Assembly: GCA_001939145.1 (NCBI GenBank)
Contig: LSRX01000681.1
Coordinates: 271,692-335,691, forward strand
Length of the DNA: 64,000 bases
Direction: 5' to 3'
DNA from: Symbiodinium microadriaticum
Lineage: Eukaryota; Sar; Dinophyceae; Suessiales; Symbiodiniaceae
The notes under the pieces are model-generated. The model worked only from the letters and a program-made list of their open reading frames with translations, did not search any database and was not told the origin of the DNA. The stretch's first letter is position 1. Each line of letters starts with the position of its first letter. Shown one piece after another: positions 10,098-23,131 of this stretch. Both the position numbers and the translations under genes were made by a program.

Positions 10098-10670
10098 CAC
10101 TTCTGTATCGGGAAATCTCCGACAGAGAGCTGCGTGGGCTTAGACGCGATTGAACTCGAGATCATGCATTGCCACTGCCAAGATCGGCAGTTCTGCGGGC
10201 TTTCCGTACCACCAAGGTCCAGACAGATGATGAAAGTATCACCGAGATTGCAAACTGGGCTAGGCAGAGCAACAGCGGAAGGGGCGCGTGGCCTGTGCAC
10301 CTGACGGCAGATGCAGAATCGTCCCAACACAGAGTCGCAACTCAAACCTTGAAGCCCGCCTTTTCGCAAATATAATCATCAAGAGCTGGGTGATCACTAA
10401 AAGCAGTATCCTGAGTTAAAAAAAAGGCAGCTGCCGCGAACCGCTATCTGAGTCTATCTGCCGGAGCCAGGCATCCACAGAAGCATCGCAAGAGTCTCGT
10501 GCAGCCAATCTCGGGAGCTCTGAACTGGAGCCTTGCAAAATCAAAAAAAGGCAAGTGATGCGATACTGTTAGCAAGCCGCAGGACCCCAACAAAAAAGCC
10601 ATGCTGACGGCTATGATTGCAAATCATTCGCAACAACACTGGCAGTCATGATAGTGCTGATTACCCGATC

Positions 10671-11520
10671 TCAGGAACTCAGTCTTGTGAGCGCGTCTGC
10701 TGTTATCGGGCATTCTGCTGTGCCTGTAGTGCTGAAAACTCTGTGCATGACTTGCGGACTTTTCGATGCACGGCCTCCACACATCCCCTTTCCGTTGTCT
10801 CCTTCGGCTTTGCAGAACTGTTGACCTTTGGCGCCGGGCTTGCTGCACGGTGCCGAGCCTGTCGGACAGGCAGTCATAGCTGATTCAAGCTGTTGATTAA
10901 TCTCCGAGCTGCCTTCGCCTTGGGTTGATGGGGTGGAACGCTTGTCTTCTCTTCCATTGTTGCGCGAAGCGCTTCGCCAGGTTCATTCCTCTGAATTGGG
11001 TAGGGGGCACTCGTGACTTTGCTGGGGTGTGCTGCTAATGGCTGGGAGCTCGAAGAGCTGCTATCGCAAGAGTTTCAGAAAAACGGTTGTAGTCAAAACC
11101 TTAAGTTAACACTGAGGTTGGTATGCCCGTGCTTGTTTGACTGCTTCTGGAATACACATGCCATGGCTTGATCCCGGCGCCATCAGGGAGCTGGGCGGCC
11201 TGTCAAGTCAACCTGCTAGAGCACTTCTACTCTCCATGGTTATCGCTACTACTACAGTTGCCTGCTGCAGTATACCACTGAGACTACGTCAGCGATTCCT
11301 TCTGTTCACGTGCAAACAAGTAAACCGTTGCAAAGGCTCAAGCCCGAATCGGAAATCTCGCGGTCTGAGCACTCGGCACTTGCGCCAGTGAGGGAGTGTC
11401 CTTTGAGAGTGCTTGAAAACCTCTCCCCAACTATGCGCACAGGAACTGATTTGGTGACATTTGCTGCTCCTCCTGCGGCTCCTGTCGTACAGGCACGGGA
11501 GTCTTGACTTGTGCAGCAAT
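10671..11520 (-). CDS. Possible exons downstream of the coiled-coil gene
   Basis: Two frames look protein-like. Near 11435-11518 one reads VKTPVPVRQEPQEEQQMS; near 10750-10877 another is Cys/Gly/Lys-rich (ACPTGSAPCSKPGAKGQQ). They lie downstream, on the same strand, of the coiled-coil exons at 11976-12955 and could be its 3' part. No motif identifies them and the joins are unknown. Confidence 0.3.
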
Positions 11521-11975
11521 AGTCTGCCAGCAGAGCACAGAGTAGAAAATGCTAGGCCTCGATAGAAGCATGAATTGTGGCGATTGCAGCCTCCAGGAAG
11601 CTTTGGAGTGTGGCTAGCAAGCGATCATGGTGCAAAATGTCCCATACAATCGTGCAGACATGATCGGAAGCCGGCACTTTTGAAAGATCCACGAATGAGT
11701 TGGCGAAGCTACCAGTGAGCCCGAATCAGCAGCTGCACGGCCCACGGAACCGAGCCTTGTGATCTGCCATGAGATCGGCGTTGTGGTTGTGGACGATGAT
11801 GGTTTGGTGCAGATCCCGCTGTCAAGGCAAATCGCAATCAGAGACTTCACATGTAACACACAAGACGTCCACGCCCCATCCCCCTCCCCGCTCTGCCACG
11901 CCCACCTTGATCGTCTGCAACTCCTGGATCGGAGTGGCGTATGCTGCTGGATGTGGAAATAGAAAGTCAGTCGTC

Positions 11976-12955
11976 CTGCTCTCTCTTCTGCTCCATCTTC
12001 ATCAGGAGCCTCTCTAACTTGTCCTGCTGCAGCCATGTCTGTTGAGCAAACGGGCTCACCTGGTCAGAGCTAGGAAGCAGGATGTCACACAAGACGAAGC
12101 TGCAGGATTGCGGCCCGGTTTCAAACACCGAAGGACGCTTACAAAGAAACCTTGTTGCGAATCATTGTCTACAGCACCTGTCCTGCATCACTGCTTCGCC
12201 TCCTTTCGCCTGCCAGATTACGCGACAGGTTCTGTTCGACATGGCTCTGCAAATGCGCCTTGTCCTTCTGGCTAAGAAGCATCTCCACTCGTCTCACCTC
12301 GAAGCCAGCAGGCAATGAGAATCGGGCGGCAAGGTGGAAAGCCTATGTCACATTTCACAGGCCTTGTCTGCGAGGGCATTCATAGAAGATTCCATGCGCC
12401 GCAACTCTGCGACCACCTTGCTAAGCTGATGCAAGCATGAAACAACTTGGATGCGCTGACATGATCTGAGCAGCACAGCACTCGAGATTGCTGTTGAGGC
12501 GAGCAGCCACAATCAACACAAGCGAAGAAGCCAAGTAAAGCATAACGATAAATCCACACGTGGTTTCACCCAGAACACGACATAGGAATGAACTGCATCA
12601 CGTGGGCATTAGCCCTCGCTGCCGGGGCCTGCAATTCAGCATGGCCGGTGGCATGATTGACTCTTTGGCTGAAGTGGCTCAGCATGTCCTCACGCTCCAC
12701 AAGGAATACGCTGTGCTGTGTCATAGCTTGGCAGAAGTGGCCTCTTAACAGCACTGCCAGAGCTCACAAATCTGAGTTCGCTGGTCCTGCGGCATCCGTA
12801 ATCTTGGTTCATCCAGGCCTAACGCCAGCAGAGAAAATAGCAGGGGTGGAGAAGAATGGTGCAGCTCTTACCTGGAGGCCCTTGTGGAACAGCTTGCTCA
12901 TAGCCAGGTGGTGCAGCTGGGTACGCGGGAGGCGGGCAGTGCGGTACATGCGCCT
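11976..12955 (-). CDS. Coiled-coil protein, several exons (partial)
   Basis: Three exons are well supported. Exon 1 ends at 12872 in a canonical donor GTAAGAGC and encodes a Pro/Tyr-rich linker (PPPAYPAAPPGYEQAV). A middle exon around 12300-12216 reads VRRVEMLLSQKDKAHLQ and onward, highly charged. The third, 12038-11976, starts after CTCAACAG, encodes 21 residues with a heptad pattern (LQQDKLERLLMKMEQK) and ends before a GA-type donor (GACGAC). A further frame at about 12754-12650 (VFLVEREDMLSHFSQRV) may be another exon. The product would have a Pro-rich segment followed by helices. I do not recognise the family; start and stop were not found. Confidence 0.5.
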
Positions 12956-13670
12956 GGTCCGTCTCAAACTTGCAGCCGAACGGAAAGAGAAGCCGCACTG
13001 CCTGTGGCACCGCCATTCTGTACCATCAAGACCTCGGATGTCCGAATTGGTAGGGCTTAGGTTTGAACAGCGACTTTACTGAGGCGATGTGGCGCTACAA
13101 CGTCAGCGTGAGAGAGGGTGTTAGAACAGGGTCGGTGCTGTATTCATCCCTTCCTGTATAATTAAACGCACGGGTTCTCTTCGAAAATGTGCACTGTTTC
13201 GGGATGCACATTTCTCGTTTACCTAGTACAAGACAGGCTAGCGGACTCAGACAGCCTCTGCCCTCGGCGACCCCCAAAATTAGGTGTAAAGCCCTGGCCT
13301 GAAGCCGGAAGGGCCGCTGGGTTGCCTCGACTTGCCCAAGCCAAGATACTACCTTGCATGATCTAACCCGTAATCGCCGTAATCACCGTTCACCACTGAG
13401 GCCGTCGTACACGTCCGCAGGATCTTCAAGGCTTTCAATCGAACGGCACCCAACAAAAAAAAACTCCCGCAGCTGACCACGAATCAATCAATCGATCAAT
13501 CCAAAATCTTCTGTCCAAAATGGCAGTGCTACAGTGGCTCGCCTTCATGACTTGACACAGACATAAGCACCATGCATGCATTTAGCCCAGCAGCTTCATC
13601 TTGTCCCAGCTAGGACTTCTGAAACTGTGAGCCAAAGTAAGCAAGTCCCAAGGCAAGACACGAGAGAGCA

Positions 13671-14136
13671 TCAAGCCAACAGCCGAAGGCTGAAACAGCA
13701 GCCAGCTTCAATAGGCTTTTCTTCGACAAAACGATAGGGCAGGGGTTCCTGCAAGAAACGCCGATCATGGCTGCTTAGCCACGCAGCTTCCGCCATTAAC
13801 GCGAGTTTCCGAGATGAGTGCGGCAGGTCTTCTCCCGCTCCCGCTGCGCAAGCAAGCGCACTGGGCTCACTCGGTGGACTTCTGGACCTTTGCCTCGGAA
13901 GTATTCGGTTGAGTAAGATGTTGCGGCAACACTGCAGGGCACTTCGGTTTCTCCTGAGAATCTGCAGCCTGAGGCGGCAGCCATCTTGTCTGCATTTGTG
14001 ATCCCCATCTCCGTCTCGTACTTGCTGATTTCCTACAGACAGTACTGAGGTCAGGTGGACCCAAATCTCGGATGCCCCGGCCGCATGGTGCCTCAACAAT
14101 CTCTTCCGCCTGCGGCTTGCGTGACCCCTCGATCAA
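13671..14136 (-). CDS. Possible exon, unknown
   Basis: Two open frames overlap. One ends with LMAEAAWLSSHDRRFLQEP and onward and looks like genuine protein; the other is Lys/Gln/Pro-rich (SQEKPKCPAVLPQHL). No family or splice partner identified. From 13100 to 13670 I see no gene. Confidence 0.25.
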
Positions 14137-14479
14137 CCTGGACCAGCACGCTTCCGTGCATGGATGCTGCGAACCGGAGATGCAAAGAGACAGAGCACAC
14201 GTTTGAAAGCACTGCTTTCAATTCTGTTTCGCATGCAGAAGTCTTGCAAACCCTTCTGGCAGGATTGCCTTACCACGTTTCCATCGAGGCCCTCCAGGTA
14301 AACCACCCAAGGGTGAGGGTAGGCACCTGCACGGCAAGAAACTTCACCCACCACCTGCGCATTTTCCTTTCACTCTAATTGTTGTACGAGCCAAGTACTA
14401 GCCCACTGAGCTGAAAGTTTAGCCAAGATGCGAAAAACGAGCACTGGCCAATCGCTTAAGAGCCTGGCTCAGCGAGGTT

Positions 14480-16194
14480 TGGTTCAGCTTCTTTGGCCAT
14501 GCCGGGCCAACGATGAGACCTTCTGCTGCAGAAGTTTCCATGTCCTGTAGGACGAACCCTGCCACGACATGTCTGGTTCGTGCAAGAAGCAGGAGCCGTA
14601 TGTAGTACGTCTCCTCCTGGAACTCGGCACAGAACCTGGCCCAGCCCCAGCAAGTCAGCACGACACACACATAAGGAACACACAGCAAGTAGCGCAGCAT
14701 AGCGTAGCACAAGATCACGCTTCAACCCAGTGGCTTCCCCAGTACTTCCACATCATTGCCGAAATTGCCGCCCACACTGACTTCGGAGCCCTTGTTCTCT
14801 ATCCTCAGGGCGAGCAGATGTGCAGGAACGATGTGGAACAGTTTGCAACTGTCCTTACACAAGAGCTCTCCCCTTTCCTCTCACCCATATTTTGCGATCC
14901 CTAGAGGCCCTCAGTCAAGATGACATCTACGGTTCCCAAGCAAGTGCCGGCGGGCCAGGCGCCCACATAGGCCAACGATCATCAAAAGGAACCGAAAGCT
15001 TGATTCCCCCGACTTGGCCTGGCCTGAAGCTGGTTGCAGCATCTTCGGAGTTGAGCATCACCACCAAACGATCTTTCATTCCGTTGACAAACTCGCCGGA
15101 AGGATCTTGCAGAACGAATTTGCGGCCGCCCAAGAAAATTACGGCAGCATCCTGAACGAAGGCAGCTCTGTAGCTCTTTGCTCGGACGGATCCCTCCGCC
15201 CCACCTCCCTACAAAAAAGACCGTCGGCTCTTGGGGCGGCTCGTAGTCGTATCCCGAATCATGTCGCTTCCCTTCTCAGCGAACCCACTGGAACCCTTGC
15301 AGCCTAGAGCTTGGAAGGGCAGGCTCCACTCCAGGCTGAGGCTTGCCAGCTATCTGCATACCATCTCTAGCCGGTGCCTGTTTGGCATCCTCGGTAAGCC
15401 GGTAGAGGAGTGTGCCAACATCGCCGGAGGTGGTACCAACCCCGTCGAATCTCGAAATGCGCCTCCAGTCAGCAGTCAGCATAGACTTTCGGCAACGCAA
15501 CACACAGTAACACACAACCACCTAACCACCAAGGAAAGCGCGCTCAGCCATTCTGACTTAAGTATTTAAGTCCAGGCAACACATCCTGCAGAGCCGCCCC
15601 TCCTGGCGCCTGCAAACTCTTCGTGAAGGCCTCAAAACAAGACCCCAGACAGCCGACAAATGAGACGGTATGCACCATACCGTACCAGACCAGACAACAT
15701 CGGACAGCATCAGACAACGCAATACCGTACCATACGGTACATTGCACGCATACATACATACATACATACATACATACATACATACATACATGTCTAAACT
15801 TACTATATATTCATTTGCAGGTAGCGAGGTTCAATCTCACTCATGTAACCAATGACAATGTAAACTTGCCGCTCAGCCGAATAGAAGCGTCTCCCGCAAC
15901 TTTCCGGAAGTGCAGCAGCCGCTGCTCGATGTAGGACCTGCCTGCGCCATAGGAAGTGCGTCATTGAGGAGCGCCTCCATGCCAGATTCTGTCACACGAT
16001 TCGGTGGGCAGACCATGTCCAACCTCCTGAGTTCTCAGCACGAAGCGATGACTGCAAAATGGCTTTCTGGTGACATCAAAACGGTTCCCTCGACCAGCTT
16101 TCCGAGCTCCTGGCAATCGCACCGACTGCCGCGAGATCCCATCTTTGAAAGCTGCCATCACGGCTTCTGCAGCTTGATCGACCATGAGCTTGGC
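14480..16194 (-). CDS. DUF1995-like protein, multi-exon (partial)
   Basis: Four exons join in frame or nearly so. 16194-16115 (AKLMVDQAAEAVMAAFKDGI) ends in a GC donor. 16026-15938 continues RLDMVCPPNRVTESGMEA, phase matched. 15462-15362 has DGVGTTSGDVGTLLYRLTED and a GT donor. 15151-15024 reads DAAVIFLGGRKFVLQD, then RLVVMLNSEDAATSFR and a GC donor. A C-terminal exon near 14650-14480 has FQEETYYIRLLLLA. The opening pattern (QAAEAVMAAFKDGI..Q.VRL), the N-x-E-x-A near the middle and the tyrosine-rich C-terminal strand fit the DUF1995 family, known mainly from photosynthetic eukaryotes and often plastid targeted. The N-terminus, where a targeting peptide would be, lies upstream in repeat DNA and was not found. 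Family assignment is from memory of the pattern. Confidence 0.6.
15746..15790 (+). repeat. (CATA)n microsatellite
   Basis: About eleven CATA units, inside what would be an intron of the DUF1995-like gene. Confidence 0.9.
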
Positions 16195-16204
16195 CTGCCA
16201 GATG

Positions 16205-16768
16205 CTCAAGTCGGCGCTACTGCCTGCTACTGCTACTGCTACTGCTGCTACTACTGCTACCTGCTACCGCTACAGCCACCGCTACGCCGGCTACGGCTAC
16301 AGTCCGGCTACTGCTCATGCTACTGCTGCCACTACACCACAGCACCAATACGTCCACCGCCATCACCACAACAATGACCACAACCACGACCACTACCACG
16401 ACGACGACTGCTGACTACAGCTACTGTCAAGAATACTCCTGCAATGCTGCTGCTAATGGCAAATGCTACTACTAATACTACTCCACGGTACTAGCTGCTA
16501 CTGCTACTCCTCCTGTTCCTGCTACGCCTACTGATACTGCACGACGACGACGACGACGACGACGACGACTGCTACTACTACTACTAGTACTACTATTACC
16601 AATACCACCACCACCACCACCACGACCACCACCACCACCATCACCACCACCACCACCACCACCACCACCACGACGACCACCACCACCACCACCANNNNNN
16701 NNNNNNNNNNNNNNNNNNNNNNNNNNNNNNNNNNNNNNNNTCTACTTCTACTTGGGGGGGTACTACTT

Positions 16769-16800
<32 letters not shown>

Positions 16801-16823
16801 GCTGCAAGGGGGGGGCTGCAACA

Positions 16824-16862
<39 letters not shown>
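16205..16862. repeat. Trinucleotide repeat block with assembly gap
   Basis: CTG/CTA triplets (16205-16320), GAC and CAC triplets (16540-16694), a run of 46 N (16695-16740), then CTA and CTG triplets to 16862. Frames through it are homopolymeric artefacts. Confidence 0.95.
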
Positions 16863-16863
<1 letters not shown>

Positions 16864-16899
16864 GGGGGCCGCCGCTGCTCCTAGTTTCGCATAGGTGTG

Positions 16900-19430
16900 T
16901 TGTAAAAGCCGGTGTGGGGGGGTGCCACAAGTAGAATCCAAGGAGCTGAGTTCGGCGGAGAGACATCTGTGGTCGCTTGGCGCGTGTGTTTCGACACAAC
17001 GCGTCTGGATGGGTGGACCTCGGGCCAAGTTTAAGTCCATGAGGCGTCTATGGCCGCTGCTACGTTTCTACTGGCGTTGCCGATGCACAGCACTGCTAAA
17101 AAACCTGGTTGGTTTAAGAAGTTTGAGTCTCTCGGGCAGCCGTGCGAAAAAACGAAAACATGGGCAACCTCAAACTACGAAATCTAGGTTATGCTGACCT
17201 CGGCGTGCTATTTTCTGATTTTGCTCTTCCGATTATCCTTCGCTTGTTTTCTTCGCTTCCTGTGGGGCTGGATTGGTGCTTCAGGAGCGAAGCATGGAAA
17301 TTCATGAAATCCAAGGGCTGGATTTTGTTGATTTAAGAAAATCGCGGGGCTGAATTTCTCGGGGTCGTGGGCGTGCCCAACAAGGGTGCAAAAAGCCCCC
17401 GGGGGGGGATTCCCGCAACTGTCTTTCATGCGCCGTACATTGGCTTTGGCTAGTTTGGGAGCCCTTTCAAATTAAGAAATCCTGGGTTTAGAAATCCAAG
17501 CTACCCTGACAGCTGTGTGAAAAACAAGCACGATTCAAAACTAAGAAACCCATGGTACCCTCACATAAAGCTGTTGCTGTACATCAACATACCCAAAACA
17601 ACACAGCCACTGGCTGGGGCACAGCTTGCAAAGAACGTTCCAAACCTTCTGGGCAGTCTTCAGTCGACCATCGCGCCTATCGGGCCTATCGATAGAGAGC
17701 AAATCATTTGTCATTCTCAAGGCATTCGGGAGAAACTTGAGGCCCTATTCCGCAACGTTCGAATCCGGTGGAAAGCCAGGGGGGGGCTTCAAAAACTGAA
17801 AGAAGCCTTATGCCATCGTGAAGCTGCAACACGATCATGCTTGAAAGTCAGGCCCAGGCAAGTCTCAATCCACTCCTCGCCGCGTGAGGGGGGGCAAAGC
17901 TGCAAAGACTGCCTGAGAATGCACAGGCTTACAAATCTCATACCTGTCTTGCTTCCCTGCTGCTTTGCTTTACTACGGAGTCGACGCTGCAATCTGGGGG
18001 GGGGAAGGAGCAAAAAAAACAATTTTTCATACTATATCGACATGCTGGTACCTTCTTATATCAACTTCTCGGTCCTAGCTAGACTTCACATTGGGATGCG
18101 ATAAATGCCTCGCAGCTTCGGCTGAACATTGAGAGACGAGACTCCAGCGGCAATCGCAGCCACTAAGACCAGCAAACTATGCCCTGGCTGTCGACGCGGT
18201 AACATGACCATGGCCGCACAGCGCAATGCTGCAAAGCAAGCGGCGGTGGACTTCCCTGCACATAATCCACTTCCAGGCTTCGTGGTGTTCTGCCAGTGAG
18301 CTATCCGCATGCGGCCTGACGTGAACGGACGGCTTCATGCACTAGGAATGTGTAACAGAATGACAGCTGATGTCGTTCTGAAACCGATGTTACGGTGTTG
18401 TAAGCACATAGCAGCAGATTGCAACCGCTATTTTGAGTACGCAGGGCAACACATCAGCTGACGCAGCACATGCTTCAACAATTCCTCACTTCAAGCTTTG
18501 CCGGGTATGCTGATCACAGGAAGAAGAACAAACCTTGCCAACTCCCATTATGGCTCAACATTCAAGAGCACAACCTGGCAACTCGGATGTTACGGAGACG
18601 TTTTGACTGCTCAGAAGCAATGAGCACGTCATTGCGTGTCATTATCTAGCGGTGAACGGAGAGTTCAGGTCAACGATGGTCAACGACACACCGCTGACAC
18701 CGCACGTATGCGAGCTTCTTTCGGCCCGGAAACTTCCTCCTACGAAAACAATTTCTCAGACGAGGCCCAGCGATCGCTCGGAGACTATGAGCTGGTCCTG
18801 CCAACATCAAGTGATTTAGGCTTGGAGGCATCCAGGGCATGCGCAGACCGGTCCTGAATGTTAGGTCCGCAGCTATGGAAAGGTGATCGCTCGGGTGAAG
18901 TACCTTGGTGTGTCCGGATGTTATACCCTGTAAATGTGGGATACATTCAGTTCTGTACATATATGCATGTTACACACCTGCCTCAATGTAGGTATTGGTA
19001 CTTAGACAGACTTCCACGTTTGGGGGGGCCTTCATTCTTTAGTTTTCCCGTACCAGTTTCGTGATGTATGCTGTACTACCGACCGTTTGAAGCAACTGAG
19101 ATGTGTGCGCTGGGAAGCCCACCGTGGACCTCCACGTCCTGCTGCCAGAGACAAACAAAGACCGAGCCGAAGCCATGTACGGCGTTTGCGGTCCTTTTCA
19201 GCAGGCGCAAGCCTGGTCGGAGCGGTATCAATGTGGAACCAGCATTCGAATTGCCACACCAAGCCCTGGACAGGCACTTCGTCGCTTGTAGCTGGCCATC
19301 GGTGAGAATGTAGTCCTGGAGCTGGAATGCTGTCAGCCCACAACCACACGAATTGCAGCGACCCTTCACATCATGCACGAGACGCCGGAATGAAAACAGA
19401 TGGGCAGAAAAACATGCGCGAACTGCTGAT
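16900..19430. other. No gene firmly recognised; poly-G islands
   Basis: Several G runs of seven or more (near 16914, 17399, 17779, 17888, 17995, 19020). A plus-strand frame at 18720-18857 is acidic and protein-like (SSYENNFSDEAQRSLGDY) but isolated. Minus-strand frames near 19080-19360 contain a Cys cluster (GRCNSCGCG) without a recognisable domain. Confidence 0.3.
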
Positions 19431-19440
19431 CCGGCATAGA

Positions 19441-20043
19441 GCTAGAATGTGAAGTCCAGAATGCCGCTGAAGTCGTGAACATAGTTGGTGAACTTCTGCG
19501 GGGTATTGGGGGGGCTTGGTAGGTCACGTGCCACAGCCACGATGCGACACAGCACAACGCAACGCAGCTTGTGGACACATCCACCAGCGCTCCCAGTGGA
19601 TTTTGTAGAGCAATCCCAGAGCCTCGGAAGTCGCCAAAACAAGGTAGGGAAGACGTGGTCAAGCCAGCTAACCTGAAAGACTTTCGTACTTTGGCTTCTT
19701 CGGGGCCAAGACTTCCTCAATATCACGACACGGACATCTTCTGCTAGTTGCTGTATGTTGTACAACTTGCTGCTGAAGTTGCCGGTTACAATCCAGAATG
19801 TATAATATGTGTATCCGCTCCTCTGCTTTTCGATCTCGAGTTCCGTCTGCCACCGTGTGCGCTCGCATCCAAAAGCGAGACTACAGGGCTGCAGCTTCTT
19901 GTCGACATCGTGCAACTTCGGCTGTTGGGCTACACTGTTGGGGGGGTATGACCTACAGGACTCCTCAATCCGGTTTGCAGTTTGCGGGATCTCATGGTCC
20001 CTGGAAGTCAACACTTTAGGACTTTGGGCCTCCTGCCGATGTC
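19441..20043 (-). CDS. Unknown protein, two joined exons after poly-C tracts
   Basis: Exon 19934-19673 begins after CCCCCCCAACAG and stays open for about 87 codons (VAQQPKLHDVDKKLQ; later SGYTYYTFWIVTGNFSSK). It ends CTTTCAG before a GT donor (GTTAGC). The next acceptor, CCCCGCAG at 19496, again follows a C7 run, and exon 19495 onward continues in phase (KFTNYVHDFSGILD) to a stop near 19441. A possible earlier exon starts at 20043 after CCCCCCCGCAG. The alternating aromatic and polar pattern in the middle suggests beta structure. No family recognised. Confidence 0.45.
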
Positions 20044-20529
20044 CTGCGGGGGGGCTGTGTGTTTTATCCTGCAGGAGTCATCGTTGTGTCGCCAGAGTGC
20101 AGGGGGGGTTTTGGGGGGCACATCGCGAGCGTTGTGCACCTTTTGTTGTTGGATTGGGGGGGGAGTGGTCTTGGGAGTGGTGCTGGAAAGGTCCTGGCTT
20201 GGGGTGAGTAATCTCGGGAAAGGGTCGCGGGGTGGTCCTGGAGAGTTGTTCTACGTTGTCTTTCGTTGCAACCTGGCGAGGCAACTTGCGACATCTGGAT
20301 CAGTTGCCCTTTTTTCAGTCGCTGACGACAGCTCTTCCGCCTGATTCGCGCCCGGTGCTTCCTTCTTGTTACGTTACTGTTGCGTGGTGGGTTGGTGCGA
20401 CACACAAATGGCGCGGGTCTGGGCGGCGTGCTATTCCTGGCGCACTGGCTGCACTCCCTTCACTCCTGAGGTCACCGCCCTTCTGCCAAGCTTCCCTGGG
20501 CAGAGGTTCGACGACATCGGTGTCATCGG

Positions 20530-22335
20530 CCTGGGGGGGGGGACAGGCTGAAGAGGCTAAGGGGATTCAGGGCATGGCACCTCCATGGGGGGGGCCGAGG
20601 ATTTCGGAATCTCTTCAGCCTCCGAGCTCAAAGAACGAACGCAGATTCGTGCCCGGGAGTTTCGTCACAGGCAACATGCTGCCCGGACCGGGCCTCTCCC
20701 GCGTCAGCTGAGGCCTCTTCATCTCGCCAGGCGAACTTGGCGACACGAACAGGCCCCACGAAAACTCTGAGATTCCATCTGCGCCCGTATCGCGACTCTC
20801 GATACTGGCTCCGCACTTGGGAAGAGGTTTCCCAATCCTCGTGGTCGCTGGGAACCTGTGCCATGGAATCACTCGGATGGCACATTCAAGATCAAGAGGC
20901 TGAAACAGCTCGGGGGGGCATACATCGGTGCAGCTTTCGCAGTCTGCCCCGCATCCAAAATAATTCTGCAGTACGCAAGTGCCTACCGCCAGAGCATACA
21001 AGATGCCTGCCAACAACCCGGAATGTCTCAACATCCAGGACCCAGAACCTACTAAACATCAGCTATGTCTGTCGGTCTTAGTGCTGCGCGACGTGCATGG
21101 TGTCAAGTGTGCAAAATGCCCGGGACCCCCAAGCTGGCGCGCCTGACCAGTGAGCAGCAGCTGCACCTGATACCCGGTGTCAATAAAGAAAAACCTGAAC
21201 CACAACCCCGACTGCAACACTGAGCCAGGAACTGCTCCAGTCTCTGGCAGGCAGTTTAGGTCACCAGCGAAGATTATGTGGGGAAGTTGGCCTCAGAGCC
21301 ACAAAGGAAGGCTGCCCTCACTCCCTACATCAGAATCTGACTTATTCTGACTCGGAATCCGTCCGGCCTTCTGCATCTTTGTGCTGTTTGCGCAAGTCCT
21401 GTACCTGTCAATGACTGCGTGTCCGGTGCATGCAGAAGTGCCGACGACAGGTCTACCGGTCCGCTTGCAAAAAAACACCTGTTGACGGCTGCTTGTGCAA
21501 GCTTACCATCAAGACAGAAAAGAAAAACAAGAGCCTGCATGATCTATCCTACCATTGCACAGTCAAGCTGCACACCCACACACCATCCTGTCACACCCTC
21601 GCACCAGCTATGGCTTTAGGAAAAGCGAAATGAAACATTCGAGGTAGGACACTTCATGCAGCAAGCACATGATCTGTAGAAGGCGTATGTGCCTCAGGCA
21701 GACTACACCGTGGCAGCCGTGGCATGGCAGTCTCTGCCAGGAAAACCGTGCCGCCGTGCCTGGCGTTGGGGTGGTAGAAGAGATGCCTTGCATTTCGCGA
21801 GGCTGCGCAGTTCTGCAGGCAAAGAGCAGCAAGGCCGAAGCGTGTTGGCGAGCACAAGTATCCTGCCAGATGCCCTGTGCCTGCAAGCGCTGAGAGTGAA
21901 CGGTAACGCTTACAGAACAGCTCGACACATCCAAGGTAGGTCAGGCACTATGAGCACACCTACAAAGCGCAGTCATCCACAGCCTCACCACTGTCAGCTG
22001 GAACACTGTGGACATCCTTGGCCTGAGTTCGGCATGCTTGCGGCTTGCGGTCGCAGTCAGAAGACGCTTGTGGCATGAGGCAGTTACAGAATTCCTGTCA
22101 AGAAGTCCGGCCACTTGGCTGCCACCTGGTCTCGAGTCTCGAGACTCGAAAGACATAGGCTGACACGGGGGGAGTACATCCCAAGGGCGCAGCTTCCTGC
22201 AGTTGTGGCCGAAAAGCTTGGCTGGTCCGCAGCAAGTTCCTGTACAGTATAATACGAACAGTCTTTTACGGCCCAGTGCGCCTTGACAAACGTCCTGAAC
22301 AAGCAGTCTTTTTCTTGGAGTACCTGCAATCTGTG
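20530..22335 (-). CDS. Scattered candidate exons, unknown gene(s)
   Basis: Three minus-strand pieces look coding. One starts at about 22333 and reads VLQEKDCLFRTFVKAHWAV. One starts near 20899 after a poly-C and TTTCAG; two of its frames stay open for 80 codons. One starts at 20530 after a run of ten C and AG. They lie downstream of the methyltransferase-like exons and may be its 3' exons or another gene. The joins are not determined. Confidence 0.3.
22132..22149. repeat. Perfect 18-bp palindrome
   Basis: TCGAGTCTCGAGACTCGA equals its own reverse complement. It has no evident role. Confidence 0.8.
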
Positions 22336-23131
22336 GCTTTCGCTTCTTGGTGTGCATGCAGCATGCAGGGGGGGGGACGCACAACTACTTCCCACCACTG
22401 TTTTGCTACCGGCTCTTGCCCGCGGGGGGGGAGTCTCGGGTCACCCCGGTTCGGCTATGACATGCGATCTCTCCGAGGGGGGGGCCATGAGAGCGCTTCT
22501 TCACGGGCGTCCGGATCCTTCTGGTCCTCCCCTGCGGCCTGCGTCTTCCCTCGGTGCTGCTGAGCGAGGAAGCTCCAGTAGTTCCTGCCGCTTGGGTTTC
22601 AGAACTCGGAGAACGAGACGATCTTGTTGGTGCCACAAGATGGGCCAATGGGGAAGCTTGTGGCGGTGGAGAGCTATCGCAGCGGTGGGCGCGATCCAGG
22701 CCTGACACATCAGCCCCTCTGAGCGATCTTCGAAGAGACATGGAGATCAATGATTACAAGGTTCTCTGAGAGTCGGGCTTTCTCAGCAGAGCAAACACAT
22801 TGAGAGGATACCTGCGCAGCTCTCTGCATTCGACACGTGCTTCTGAAGCTTCATGAAGTTCCATGGCCACCTGGGGGCATCTTCTTTCTCCTGGAGCTCC
22901 TCCTCGCGCAGAATCTGCTCCGGTCTCCAGTAAGGCAGGAGCATGCCCATCAAGACCTGACCATCGCCCTATAGCCGTGCTGCAGGGGACATCTCTTCCG
23001 AAACAAGCAAGGTCAACTCAGGAAGCTGCTCCATTCACCAAGGAAAGGTCACCTGGTGAAAATAGACGCTGGACCTGCAGATCCGCGAAACGGCGCAATG
23101 TTCGCTAAGGAGGCAGGAACCAAACACTCAC

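Noticed and set aside
13513..13532. CCAAAATGGCAGTG as a second spliced-leader relic
   Set aside because: Only CCAAAATGGC matches; the GAGC that should precede it is absent and no ORF follows in the right place.
16528..17040. 170-codon minus frame spanning the N gap
   Set aside because: Homopolymeric Val, Ala and Ser from triplet repeats, with undetermined residues in the middle.
18001..18090. G-runs as functional G-quadruplex promoter elements
   Set aside because: Single G runs rarely cluster four within 30 bases here; their position before exon starts on the other strand fits a pyrimidine tract better.
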